Below are positions 25,001-37,114 of a stretch of DNA of 64,000 nucleotides, in pieces. A model generated the notes under the pieces. The model had not been told where the DNA came from. It saw nothing but the letters and a program-made list of their open reading frames with translations, and ran no database searches. The position numbers and the translations under genes were made by a program. Position 1 is the first letter of the stretch; each line of letters opens with the position of its first letter. The stretch is from the NCBI RefSeq assembly GCF_043641665.1, contig NC_092194.1:16493298-16557297 (forward strand), given 5' to 3'. The DNA comes from Enoplosus armatus (taxonomy: Eukaryota; Chordata; Actinopteri; Centrarchiformes; Enoplosidae).

Positions 25001-27999
25001 TCATGTAGCTCCCTCTACTGTCTGTTGTGAGACCTGCAGCATGTCCATGCGGCTTTGCAACTCCGCCAGAGGCAACCGGGGTTTAATACTCTGTGTCTGC
25101 AGCTGGAAATTTTCTATCAGCTCCTGAAATGACACAGAAATGAGACAACAAAGTGAGCGCGAGAGAGAGAAAAACAGCCAAAGAGGTCAAATCAATAAGG
25201 AAAACATGATGAAAAGAATGCAGTGTGCCCTCACCGCCGGCAAGGCCAAGTTTGTTAGCTTCTTCCAATGAGATGTGACCTCTTCCTCGCTCAAGACTCC
25301 TCTGTCAACCAGCTTTCTAACCAGGAACAGGTAGTTGTTCCACTAAAAAAGACAAATAAATACATTACAGAAAGTTCAAAGAGAGTTAAACTACTTTCAA
25401 AGAAAGAAAAAGAGAATGGAGAATTCAGGCTAGACAGAGCTGAGCAGCAAAAAAACAAAAAAGGATGTGAAATACTGGAGCGTGCTGTTGGCTAAATGGT
25501 TCATTTCAGGCCAGGGATCTTTGTTGCATGTCATGTTTTTGTCTTTCCTTTCCTGTCTCTCTATACCATCAGCTGTCAAACTGAGGCAAAAAATTTAAAA
25601 TATCTGCAGGAGAAAATAAACTAAAAATCAAAGAAAAACGAAAATAACTCATCTCAACAATCACAAAGCTCTTTCGAGCGCCATCTCGAAAACACTTGTA
25701 ATCATAACTCAACGTAAAACAGGGAAAATATACAAATACAGGAGAAGAAAATTGTAAATTAAATCCAGTGCAAACATGCCGTAACTATGTCGAATTCCAT
25801 ATATCATGCTTTGTACACAGACGGTGGAATCATTTTAAGTGTTTTGCGTCGACATTTGCACACCTGTTGCTTTAAATCCTTGTTCTACAAAGTTTACAAG
25901 GTCCATAGACTATGCAGTGAGGTGGAATATGCTATAAACATAGAGGTATAAATGACTGTGTCAGTCGTAGCAGCAGTGGTAGACGTACCTCTGTGTCGCT
26001 GGCCTTCAGCACAGCAGTGACGGTGAGCGGGGTGAAGAGCAGGTGGAGGGGGGCGGAGGAACAGCAGTTGCCTTCCCACAGCTCAGCAAGCTGCTCCAGC
26101 AGCGCTCTGACAGGAGGTTCTGACCCTGAACCAGGACCCACAACAACCCCATCACCTCCGCTGTACCCTGACAGAGGCAGGACCGGCAGCTCTGCAGACA
26201 CTGAGCGGATACACACAGGAGGCATCAGGTTGGTTACACAGTACATCAACTAGACTTTATGGTGCTTCCATTTCAGCGGTTTAAATAACAAATAGGGATA
26301 ACCAGTTTATAGTTAACACATTACATGTCATGAAGACATGCTTTCCTGTAATTAACAGCCTGCACTCCCTTACCCAGTTTGCAGGCCAGTAGGACAGTAG
26401 AGTTCAGTAGCATCTGCTCCGACACCACAGTTGAGAACTAAGGGAAGAGATAAGACGAACAGAGTGTGATGAATACAGGCAAAAATCAGTAAATCCACCA
26501 ATAAAACAACCAACTTGTTGTGTATCTCATGTACCTTTCTGCAGGCCAGTGTTTCTCCCACTCTCTGCAGCAGCGTTTTGACCAGAGAGCAGGTCGGCAG
26601 CTCCTCCTCGGTCCTGGGGCCGACTGCAATGCTGAGCAACTCCTATATTAAAAACCCAAATCCAATAAAATTCAACCCAAACTCATAAAGAAAAAAACTA
26701 AATTTTACCAAAAGGGCTTTATTTGCAGAACTTAACAGTGAAGTTCTGTGCAATTCCCATACATGCATTTGTAGCTCTATATTTCCTCTCATGCAGGCAT
26801 ACCTTCATCTCAATGAGGATGTCAGAGGGCAGTGAAGCACTGTGGCTGCACTGTGGAAGGCAGGATGTCACTCTCTCACTTCCTTGTTTCCTCTTGGGGG
26901 TGGTTGATTGCTCCTGGTTGACAAGTTCAACCGCAACCCCCTCTGCATCCCCCGAGTCTGAGGCCACTGGGCTGCCCACAGCCTTCATCACACGATCATA
27001 CCTGCTCTTCCACTCTCGTCTTATAAGCGCTGATGATGAGGACACAGAAAGAAAATCTCAGATGGATGTCCTTAAATCATAGCACTGCTTTCTTTTTTCT
27101 TTTCATCTACAGCGGCAATGATGTTATATAAACCGGCAGCGCTGAGCGCTTTAAGGATCATACCAGTGTTTTTGCATGTTTTAGCACGTTCATTACATAC
27201 AGTGATATGTATCCTTACATCGTTTTATAGAGACTTTGCACAATTGAATCAGTCCAGTAAAACAGGCCTGCAAGAATAAAAACTAGAAATTTAATATTTT
27301 AAGTTTAAAGTTTGGTACCAAGTTACTTGAGATAACTAAATGCTTTTTTCCTGCCTCCATGGAAGCCAGTAGCTACCATTCATTGCGGCATGTTAATCAA
27401 CTTGCAGCAATTAGAATAGGGATCCTCATTGGCTCCAATATCGACCTTATTAAGCAGATCTGGTATCAGCCATGACATGACCCATTCACATTAAATAGTG
27501 GAGTGTTTTTGTCAGTGTTGTCCTAAAATTCAGTGTTTCTACTATCAGTTATATTCATTCAGTCACGGCGTCTCTGCAATCCTTGGCCTCATGTTGCCTT
27601 ACATATAAATGAGTTCAAATTAAATCTGTGAAAAAGACAATATGTTTGGTTTCAAATTATATGCCAAATATTTGTGGGAAAAAATTGGAATACTAATAAC
27701 AGGCAACATGGACAATGTCTCATTGGTTGAACATCTCAAGCAACTTTCACTTTCACACTGAAAGGGGTGAGTAAAAAAAACGGCTGAACAGAAGTAGAAG
27801 GTAGAGAAAACACATAAAAACTAGACTGTGCCCTGCACTGGAAAATGAAAGAATCAATTTAAAGTGTACAAATAGACCAGCATGGTGCATTAACTAGCTA
27901 CCTGTGATGTTGGCAGAGAGCCAGCTGCAGGCTTTTTCTGTTGCAAGACGTGTGGTGATGTTTTCAGATGTGGCCAGGACCTGCAGATAGACAGTGAGT

Positions 28000-28042
<43 letters not shown>

Positions 28043-31000
28043 TTATAGTGTGTTTTTTTCTTCTCCTTCTCCTTTTTTTCATTCTTTAAAAAAATGCATG
28101 TATAGGCTAGGTTTGCTCTATTAAGTCATCTATTAAACTAGAATGTCTGTGAGAAGTGCTTTGAGATTTATTTTTTTTGACATCACATCATCATTTTTGC
28201 AAGGCAATATCTACAGGACTTACAGCTGGGGAGGTTTCATCAGGGAGCAGAATTCGTACAGCCTCAGGACTCTTCTCACAGCAAAATCTGCAAAAACAAC
28301 ATAAAACGGAGATTACCAAATAGAAGAAATTACCACACAGAAGGGAAACGCTAATGCTGTGATGGGGAACCAAGAAGGGGACATTTCTTTTACCTCAAAA
28401 TGAAAAAAAATGTTTTCAGTTAAATCTATGGAAGACAGTTTTGCTGGCTGCTTGTACAAGAAGCTGTTGTACCTGGTGGCTCTTGCCATGGCCTCCAATC
28501 CTGCGACACACAGCTGAGCACAGATGGAGTCATTCAGTTTTGAAGGATTTGAGTTTGGCGACTCCAGTCCGTCTCTCAGCATCTTCTCACCTCGCTCCAC
28601 CAACTCACTCACTAATGTGGCTCTGTTGACGATCCCCAAAGAGAAAAATCCCATACATTATGTATGGTTCCGTTTTGATTATTTTAGAAATAGATTTTTG
28701 ATATACACATCTATAAAATACATCTACACAGGGTGGTGAATTCAAACCAGCCACCACCTGAGTGCAGGTAAATTTGGACTGTTGCAGTGACTAGCCTCTT
28801 AGGAAGGCAACCAACCAAAGTCGCAGGCTGATTGACTGCTATTCTGAAGGTCCTTTTCAATTCTAAAACGTAATTTGGTGGCTGGTGAAAGTAGAATAGA
28901 GAAATGTGAAAGATACAGTTGATTTAGAAATTTGTGACTTCAGACATCCATGAATGCTTATGTGCATTTCTTAGACTCTACCTCCGCACCCCCAGCTCTG
29001 TGATACTAACTTCATATGCTTGACGGCGTTGGATCCAACTCTCTCAGCTACAAACTCCACAGTGCGACGCAGCGACGGAGGCTGGTTGTGAAAGAAGGCT
29101 TGCTCGAGGTCCACCTGTCACATTTAAGTGATTGGTTTAAATACTCACAGGCACACAGGTGATTCAGTGATGTCATTCCACATTTCCCTTGACTACCTCT
29201 CCTGTTGACTCACCTGTAGTTTCTGCTGCGACCTGTTTGCAGTTGGCGTATCCCTGAGCTCAGCAGAAGTGGGAGTGATCTTGCGGATAATTCCTCCGCT
29301 CTTGGCCGTGCTTCCAGACACAAAGGCGGCTAGGAGCTTACGGAACTCACCTGGACCGATAAAAACAAGGCAGAGCATTGATCAACAGCTTAAACAAATG
29401 CATCGACTAAATGTCATCTCCGACTAAATGTCATCTCCTGATTAACAGCCTTTTACCTCTTCTATAGAGAACACTAACTATACTACTACAAAATATACAT
29501 GTAACTCACCAAGAAAAGGACAGCATGTATAGAGAAGCTGCTGATCCACCAGGGGAATGCAGTCCTACAAAATAAAACCTCAGTATAAATGGAAAAAACA
29601 GCAGTGGTGACTTTATAGACAAATAGCTACTTGAATTAATGTTTCACTTACAAGCCCTGCAGCAGTCGTGCTGCTGTCCTCCAGCTTGGCCACCTCAGTT
29701 AACTCATTGGTGAAGAAAATGTCCTCAGGAATCACTGGTATCTAAAGTAAAATACACGTTCAACTACATATAATGGTTACATAAAAATAAATATGACATT
29801 CAGAAAAACACAAAAGTGTGCGACTCACTATATACAAAGTATACACAGAACACATGATATCCACAGGTCGTGTCTCACCTGGAAAAGCCAACCCAACACA
29901 GACACCATTAGTAGCTTGTTCAGGTAACACATTTCTCCACATCTGCCCAGCAGCATTCTCCTACAAGCACACAAAAGTAGTATTTAACATAATTTTCCAA
30001 GAAGGGAACAAGAGGTCAAACATCACAAAAAGACTGTTTGAATGAGGTTCTTTAGACACATGTTTCTGATTTTCTATTAGTTTTAGAAATGTTTTCAGGT
30101 TAGTATTTTCAGTGTGCAAAGCTATAATTTATATTTTCACATTTCAAGGACAAAAAACAGCCTCAGCAACAACTGGAGCTTATAAGAGAATGGCAAAATA
30201 CTATTAAAGCAAAGAATATGAATAGAAAAGTATAAGTACCAGTATAAGTATCAGTGGAGTTCTTAATTGACAATGTTTGTCCCAATTTGACTAAAAAAAT
30301 GTTTATGGAATAAATGAGCAGAGATGGAGACATACCTGTACACGAGGAGCAGTGTTCCCAGTGCAGTTCTATAGCAGAGCAGCAGAGGACCAATACAGTC
30401 CAGCATGGAGAGGAACTCCACCAGCCAGGGCACAGTCAGGATGGTGCGCTTCCTCTTCATACTGTTACTCAGCACCGCACACACATCCAGCACTGGAACA
30501 GTCTGAGGGACCAAGAGATTTCTTTTATCAAATTAAATGTTTGAAATCAAATATGCATTTATATCTGCACCACTTCTGGTCTGGATAAAAAAATGTTTCC
30601 TTAATGAGATACAACTCACCCATCTGGGGGAAAATAATCCTCCACAAGAACTTGTTTATGTATTTTTTTTCCTCACCTTGCTGCGCATGACTAAAGCAGT
30701 CTCCTGTATCTCCCTGGATGGTCTCTCAGATGTTTGGTAAGGCAGAAAGGAAATGAATCCCAGAAACTTAGCCAGAAGACGAGCGAGGAGCAGCACTGAG
30801 GTGAACCGCTGCTTCTCATCCTGAGGAGGTGGAATGGAGAGACAAAGGTTTATATGATAATTAACAGCATGTCGGTCAGACTAGTCTTTTCTGAATCTGG
30901 CATGTTTGTAATTTTACTGACTATCCATGCTGAAATCTGAAATCTGCCTACTGTAAAAAAGCTTGAAAAACAAAAACTGCTAAGAAACTAGCTTGATCCA

Positions 31001-34000
31001 AACTGACAGGATACTTGAAGCAAAAAACGGCGACACTGACATTTCAACAATATCACTTTGTTTGACTCTGATAGTATACCTGCTGCTCCATGTCTCCATC
31101 TCCCTCCTCCTCTCCCTCCCCGATGGAAGCAGGGCTCAGGATGGACACCTCATCCAGCTGGAGGAGCTGCTGACACAGGCTGTCCTGCAGGTGCTGGTTC
31201 AACTGGCAGCTGGTACACAACATGTAAGACACATTAGATCACAGAAAGACAACAGACACTGTGTTTTGCCAAGTTGTCGAGGAAAATGTTCAATTTGGTT
31301 CAAAGAGGACATCTACCAAATGAAAAACGACTGTTATGAAAGGGACATGATGAGTTATTATCAATGCAATTTTGGATAATTGATAATTAGGGTTTGAAAA
31401 AATATCTTACAACATAGCCAGACCTTACCAGCTAGCTGTCTGCAGGAAGTCCCTGAAGAACTCCTGGTGACCAGGGAAGGATGGTGGAGGGCAGGGGCCA
31501 ACGACTCCATGAGGCTGAATGAGACGCTCCTCAAGACGCTTCAGACGCCCCAAGCTGTCGGCTCCCAGCATGCCAAGCAGGTCGGCATCGGGAGTATCCC
31601 CAGGAGAGCTGTTCACACGGGGGCCTTTACACATCTAAAAAAAAAAATGGCAGATTTATTGTGCCAACTGTGTGCAATCTGCCACACTTCTGTGGAGAAA
31701 TGTTGTGTTGCAGAGGGGGAGACAAAATCATGAAGCTGCTGAAGTCTGTGTTTCAAAATCTTGACACTGTATATAAAAGTCCATTTGACATAAAGAAGAA
31801 GTATTTGTGTCAGATCTATAGTCCAAGTGTGAATGAGATGTCAGTCTACCTGAACAAGCTGCTTCAGGAACAGACGGGCAAAATGGGAATGGTTTCCTGC
31901 AGAGGTCAGTTGACTCATCATTCCTCTAAAAAAAAAAAAAGAAGATGGAAGAATGAAATGCATAGAGCAAAAGTAGATCAGGTAGCAACATTCTTTTAAT
32001 TTATAAATTACACCTGGTTCATAAAAAAAAGTGAATTGGACTTGCCTTATCCGACTCCCGAGAGCAGAGTCAAAGTGCCACCGCGGTTCCTTGTGAAAGT
32101 CCTCCCATTCTCGTAACACCTCATAAAAAATATCTCTGAGAAAAGGGAAAAAACATCAAGTTCAAAAGTATAATTGAGCAATTTCTTAAAGTGATCAGCC
32201 TGTATTTGGCAAGTTTATAATCATGAGCTCTCCAATAAGTTTTACCTCATCTGCTACACATTTCAACTGTCATACAGGTACAGGACCCGAAGTGAGAGGG
32301 CAGCTTTACATACCTCTGTTTTTTAAAGGTGTGGAAGGCCTTGTCACTACCGAAGTTGGACCGGTTGTCAGTAGCAGGCTGGAATGAGACCGAGTGGATG
32401 AAGGTGGAAACTGAAGGAGAAAGCTGGAACAGATAAGGAGGAATAAAAACATCAATTAAAGATACAGATTATGAACATTTTTAAAGATTAATTAAAGCGA
32501 GGATTCTAAGAAATAAAAGAAGCGGCATCAATAACATATTTATCAAACATTAATAGGGCTGCAACTAACGATTATTTCTATGATCTTAATCTAATATTTG
32601 CCAATTATTTCTCAATTTATTAATTAATCCTTTGGTCTACAAAGCAAACAGTAAAAACAAAAAATGCTTGTGAATGCAGATGAAAGATTCATCTTTCGCT
32701 AATGTAACTCACGGAAAAGTAGTCAACTCTCCCATTTGAGAAGCAGGAGCAGTCAAATATTTAGTATTTTTCACTTGAAAAATTAATTGAATAATTGATT
32801 AATTGAAATAATGGCAGATTAATCAAATGTCAATCGACAAATCAACTAACAGATGTTCCAGCTCTAAACATTAATAACACAATCATATTCTATAACACGC
32901 ATTTATATCTGTACGATACAGTACAAGTGTGTTACCTTGGCCGTGCTTCTGTCCTGAGCCTGAGTCAGACGGTCCCTGAGATCCGGAGAGAAAGACGCCA
33001 CCCTTTCGTTCTCTGCCAGCAGACGCAAGGTACACTTGTCCAGATGAGCTACCAACCTGACAAGAATACATGGTCAGGAATCAACTCAGGGAGGCTGGAG
33101 GAGCAGCGTCATTTAATTAAGAAAACCAGCTGTGTGCTGATATATATAGTCAGTGAAGAAGGAGACAATTAAGGAAAACCGTGACACAAGATATACAACA
33201 ACTCACTGAAACTGATTCTCCAGAACTTTCACTGCAAAATACACACAGTTGTGTACTTGTCTAAGGTAACATCTCTCCAGAACATCTGAAAATATATTTT
33301 AAAAAAAGGGTCTCAATCTCAATTCAAACAAAACTTGAAAAATCATAGTATTTTGATGTTATAGGACTAAAGTGACAAAAAGTAATCACACACCTGAATT
33401 CACTGCACACAAACTTTCCTGTTCATCGTCATCATGAGTGTGAGGAGACCGAGACGTTAGCAACTGCATCACAAAGAAAAGCTCCAGGAAAATGTTTGGT
33501 ACCAGGTTTTCTGCAAGACATCAAGACATAACACAAACAAACTTGTTTTCTTTAAATCATCTTTAAAATCACTTCTGAAAATGATTTTCCAAAATTATTT
33601 ATTTCCATGTTTTAGGTCTGACTTCTTAATTATTTATTTTGTTTTATTTATTATTTCTTTAATCTCTGAATCTTAAGATGTCATATATAAAAACATTTCT
33701 TCCTTCGTCACTGAGGACATTAACGCCACCTTGTGATATCTTACCAGAAATGCAGGTACAGTACAGTTCTGCCAGGAGATCCAGTTCCAAAGAGAAGGTG
33801 ACTTTGGAAGGTTCAGGACAGGGTGTCTGCAGATCGGGTGTAACTTTAGATCCCGTCCTAAGCCCTGACTTGGTAGGGGTGCAAGGGTCCAGAGAGGACG
33901 GCAGAGGAGAGCCGATTTGCTGGGCTCGCTTTGTCCTAAAAACAAGACATTTCTGATTATGAAACAGCAGCAATACACTGAGGCTGCAGTGGAGCCAAAA

Positions 34001-35925
34001 ACAGAAGAGGCTACATACACTAAAGAAATTAGATCTTGTGAAAGATCTGTGAAAGAATATCAGTATCATAATGGGTGTATAGAATATTAATTTTAATAAT
34101 TAATTAATTTACATTTCTACAAATCCCTGTGGATTACAGCAAGGCATTAGTCATCTATAATGTAGAATGACAAACAGTAGAAGGCATGTCAAAGGTCAAA
34201 AATATTATTACCGTACGCATTACTGTCACCTTTTTTCCACTCCTCAAACTGTTACTATAAAACGTCAATTTTCGGGTCAGAATAAGTAGGATCATTCTGC
34301 ATGTGCTCTTACTTTTCCCTCTTTAGTAGCTCCCTCTCTTCCTGTAGGCTCAGAGGACTGCCCACTGTCACTGACCCCTCAAGCGCCTCTACAACTAATG
34401 GGGGAGTAGAAGGTTTGCTGAATGGGGTGGAGGTGAAGCAGGTCTTTGGTTTGGAGTGTGGCCGCTCTACACCAACTGGTGTTGGGTTTATTCTTCTAGA
34501 GGGTTTGGATGCCCTGAAGATTAATGGAAACTGTTAGACAAATCTGAAAAATCAATGATGGAGTCAGTGTTGACTTTTGTTTAACTGAGAGTTGTGTGGA
34601 CTCACGCAGGTGAAATCGGTGACGACCCAACAGGAGGGAAGTCCTCCAAGTTGCTGAAGTTGAGCTGCCCCACAGATGGAGGTGAAACCTGCTCACTTAT
34701 CCTACTGTGCCCTCCTCCTCCTCCTCCTCCTCTACCTGATCTCCTCCCCCCACTCTCCCACCGTCCAACCTCATCACTGTGATGTCCTCCACGCCCTCCT
34801 CCATGTCTCCCTTGTACCCCCATTGACATGTTGCCACTGTTTCTCTTGCGGGCCTTCTGTGACTGGAAGTTCGGGCTGTGCTGAAGGTCAGGAGGAGAAA
34901 CCATGTAGTCCCCAAGATTGATCCTCTGGCCAGAGCGGCGCTCAGAGCCTGAAGGCCTGGAGGCGGGACTCCAGCCTGTAGTAAAAGAGGGGCTGCTGAA
35001 GGCATTGACCCCACTCAGACAGCGGAACCCCGACTGTCCAGAAGCATCGGACTCATTTCCAGGTGACACAGAGGAGGCCGGAGAAAACAGCTGGACCCGG
35101 CTGGCACTCCGAGAACCAGCTCCACCACCAGCAGACCTGCAACTCTTTCTGTCATTGAAGCCCTGCGTCTGTGCAGCAGGTCTGGGGCGGCTGGGGGTCT
35201 TGGCCGGTGTGGCAGGGCCATGGGTTAGTGCTTGACTGCTCTGCTCTCTCAGGAAGTTTAAAAGAAATGGGACAAATTCCTGTTTGTGAATTGTTGTCAC
35301 CCCAGGTTCACTGAATGTCAGCCTCTCACAATCCTGTTGAAAAGAGACATAACTGTTGGAAAGTTGGACTGTGACAAATACAGCATTCATAAAGATAAAA
35401 GGGCACAGATGATCAACGCTAATTAATCCATGATGGAGCCATGGTAACGAGTAATAAGGTCAATAAATGTTTAGCTGGAGGGATTCTGGACATTTCTGCA
35501 GAAAATAGCCTGTTGACCTAGCTAACAATGCGCTCACTAATATACTAATATGCTAAAATGCACAGCCCTCTTCACATAGTAATAATAATAACAGTACCAA
35601 GCAGCTATGGTTTAGCTAAGTTATGATCCGTTTTAACAGTAAATTTTCTCTTGACTGGAAGGGAAGTTGACAACGTAGCCCTGAGTCCATCCCATCCAGG
35701 CTACAGCTAACCTAGCTCGCTAGCGCTCCAGCTAAAAGTTTTGTTTACAATCAGTTGTGAGCTATGTCATCTCATAAAACACGCTGTACAAGAGCAAGCG
35801 CGTATGAGATGCCTCAGTCGTGTGGCTCTTAATCATTTCGGACCAACCTCAACATTCTTTAGCCAGTCCAAGACCGTATTAATATCCGCTTTCTTCAGCA
35901 GAAGAGATTCCAAAAGAGCCGCCAT
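25001..35925 (-). CDS. cdan1: cdan1 (codanin-1), complete, 28 exons
   Basis: Codanin-1 binds histone chaperone ASF1 and the nuclease-like CDIN1; human loss causes congenital dyserythropoietic anaemia I (family knowledge). Exons: 35848-35925, 34606-35333, 34313-34513, 33745-33935, 33394-33510, 33207-33285, 32936-33056, 32314-32423, 32046-32135, 31850-31925, 31429-31634, 31080-31209, 30677-30820, 30336-30502, 29879-29960, 29652-29741, 29510-29564, 29214-29350, 29011-29114, 28473-28622, 28224-28287, 27902-27980, 26803-27029, 26535-26642, 26374-26437, 25989-26200, 25235-25342, 25001-25123. Every phase closes; 4041 bases, 1346 aa, against about 1227 in human, also 28 exons. Matching landmarks: [126 protein letters not shown]. 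Extra length is mostly the Ser/Gly-rich N-terminal part. One intron uses a GC donor. Confidence 0.96.
25500..25600. mobile_element. Fragment of a common fish interspersed repeat in the cdan1 intron before exon 27
   Basis: The blocks 'tttgttgcatgtcatgttttt' and 'cctttcctgtctctctatac' followed by 'aggcaaaaa' resemble the tail of the repeat also seen, in the other orientation, at 6598-6745. Identification is by remembered pattern. Confidence 0.45.
27030..27901 (-). other. cdan1: cdan1 intron 22, no gene seen
   Basis: About 0.87 kb, AT-rich. I see neither exon-like sequence nor an element I can name. Confidence 0.6.
28004..28040 (+). repeat. (AC)18 microsatellite next to the cdan1 exon 22 acceptor
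   Basis: AC run on the plus strand, read as GT in gene sense. It ends 23 bases from the first base of exon 22 (27980), so it lies in the branch-point and pyrimidine-tract zone. Confidence 0.95.
31926..32045 (-). other. cdan1: cdan1 intron 9, GC-AG type
   Basis: Exon 9 ends ..GGATAAG followed by gcaagt; the acceptor is a long T tract then AG before exon 10. Only the GC donor keeps frame and gives GSRIR|GMMSQL, in line with human GSRIRAMMGQL. The AAG|GCAAGT context is the usual strong consensus of GC donors. Confidence 0.88.
32554..32868. mobile_element. MITE-like interspersed repeat ('agggctgcaactaac' family), copy 2
   Basis: It starts 'agggctgcaactaacgatta' and ends with the roughly complementary 'gttccagctctaaa', with a series of 'attaat' palindromes inside. 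It sits in the cdan1 intron between exons 7 and 8. The element is non-coding. Confidence 0.75.
34477..34500 (-). other. cdan1: cdan1 ASF1-binding B-domain-like motif (SRRINPTP)
   Basis: Residues 274-281 read SRRINPTP, the same as the human segment described as resembling the HIRA and CAF-1 B-domain that docks on ASF1. Its exact retention, inside otherwise divergent disordered sequence, supports that this fish codanin-1 also binds ASF1 (inference). Confidence 0.8.
34606..35333 (-). other. cdan1: cdan1 exon 2: N-terminal domain and disordered Arg/Ser/Gly-rich region
   Basis: This 728-base exon encodes [10 protein letters not shown]..., the conserved [15 protein letters not shown] block with PATPAKTP, then a long Ser/Arg/Gly-rich stretch, and ends with the conserved [19 protein letters not shown] run of seven glycines is coded near 34707-34732. 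Human has a corresponding disordered segment. Confidence 0.93.
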
Positions 35926-37114
35926 TCTGGTCGGGCGCTGCGCGGCTAAAGGACTGAGGGGAAGGGGGCGGGGTCAGCGTGTACGCACACGCGTAAACGT
36001 ATGACGTATGCCAACCACGTGTGCAGTTGACAGAAAGAAGCTGACAGTTCTTGCCATGATCCTTTGACTGACGTCTTAGAAAGACTTTGAGCAGTGGTCT
36101 CAAACTCAAAACATGGGGCCAGGTTGTTTTCTCCTACGGGGGGGGGGGGGTTCTACCTCTTGACTACAAAAATACTAAAAAATAATTGTTTTTTTTTGTC
36201 AACAATAAATTTCATCTATGAATCAAACACCTGTCTCTCCCTCTCCTCTCCCTCTTACCTCATGTTGCTTTGCATGTTTAGTAGAGTAATGCCCCTGAGG
36301 TTGTATTCTTGAAGAATGGTTGGAAAGGATGAGACAGGCAGCAGTCACATTAAACTCCATGAAAAAATAATAAGCAGGTTCTTTGGTGTCAGGCTCATGG
36401 CACTAAATCAGAGTAGTGTTTATATTGAAGAGTTGCAGTTTGGTGCAGCTTGTTTAATATATAAATTAAATTTTGTGCTTGCTTAATGATCTATAAAATA
36501 AAAAGTGGGGATAAGAAAGAAATTGATTTGCAGGCCTAACTATGTAATAAATAATGTAATAAAACAATAACATTTGGTGACCTTATGAAATTGTCTCCAT
36601 CCTCCTCCCTAGGCCGGCAGTTTTGAGACCCCTGATAGGAATAGTTAGGTGATTTAGATTATTGCATGGGATTACGTTGCAAATGTTTTTTACTTTGATT
36701 GTAATCTTCCCTCCAAAATTATGATTAATTTGATCAAATTTGGGGGAAAATTGAACATACATTTGTAAATTTTAATATGAATCATCTCATTATGAATCCT
36801 TAAAAGTAGAAACAACCAAAAAGGGTCAGGAGAGTCTGAAAGGCATGCAAATTGTACTGGAAAACATCACAAAACGTTTCTGTAGCTTTTTATTTTATTG
36901 TATAAATGTACTTTGTTATTATATTTACTTTTATTGTCATGTTTTGTGGTAATTTGGTTTGGTATTTAATTACCTTTTGTTCAATCTGTGATGTCTGATT
37001 GTTACAATTTGGCAATCCAGTAAATTAATAAAAAACTCTTGCCTATTATAACCTTTGTGTCCAGTGCCCGAACATTTCCAGATTAAAAACAGAAACCTTT
37101 CACAAGATTCTGCA
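35926..37114. other. cdan1 promoter region and intergenic spacer to the ttbk2 3' end
   Basis: Immediately upstream of the cdan1 ATG (35925) there is a CpG-rich stretch to about 36010, suited to a TATA-less promoter. A run of 13 G lies at 36138-36150. The rest is AT-rich with no gene recognised. Confidence 0.6.
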
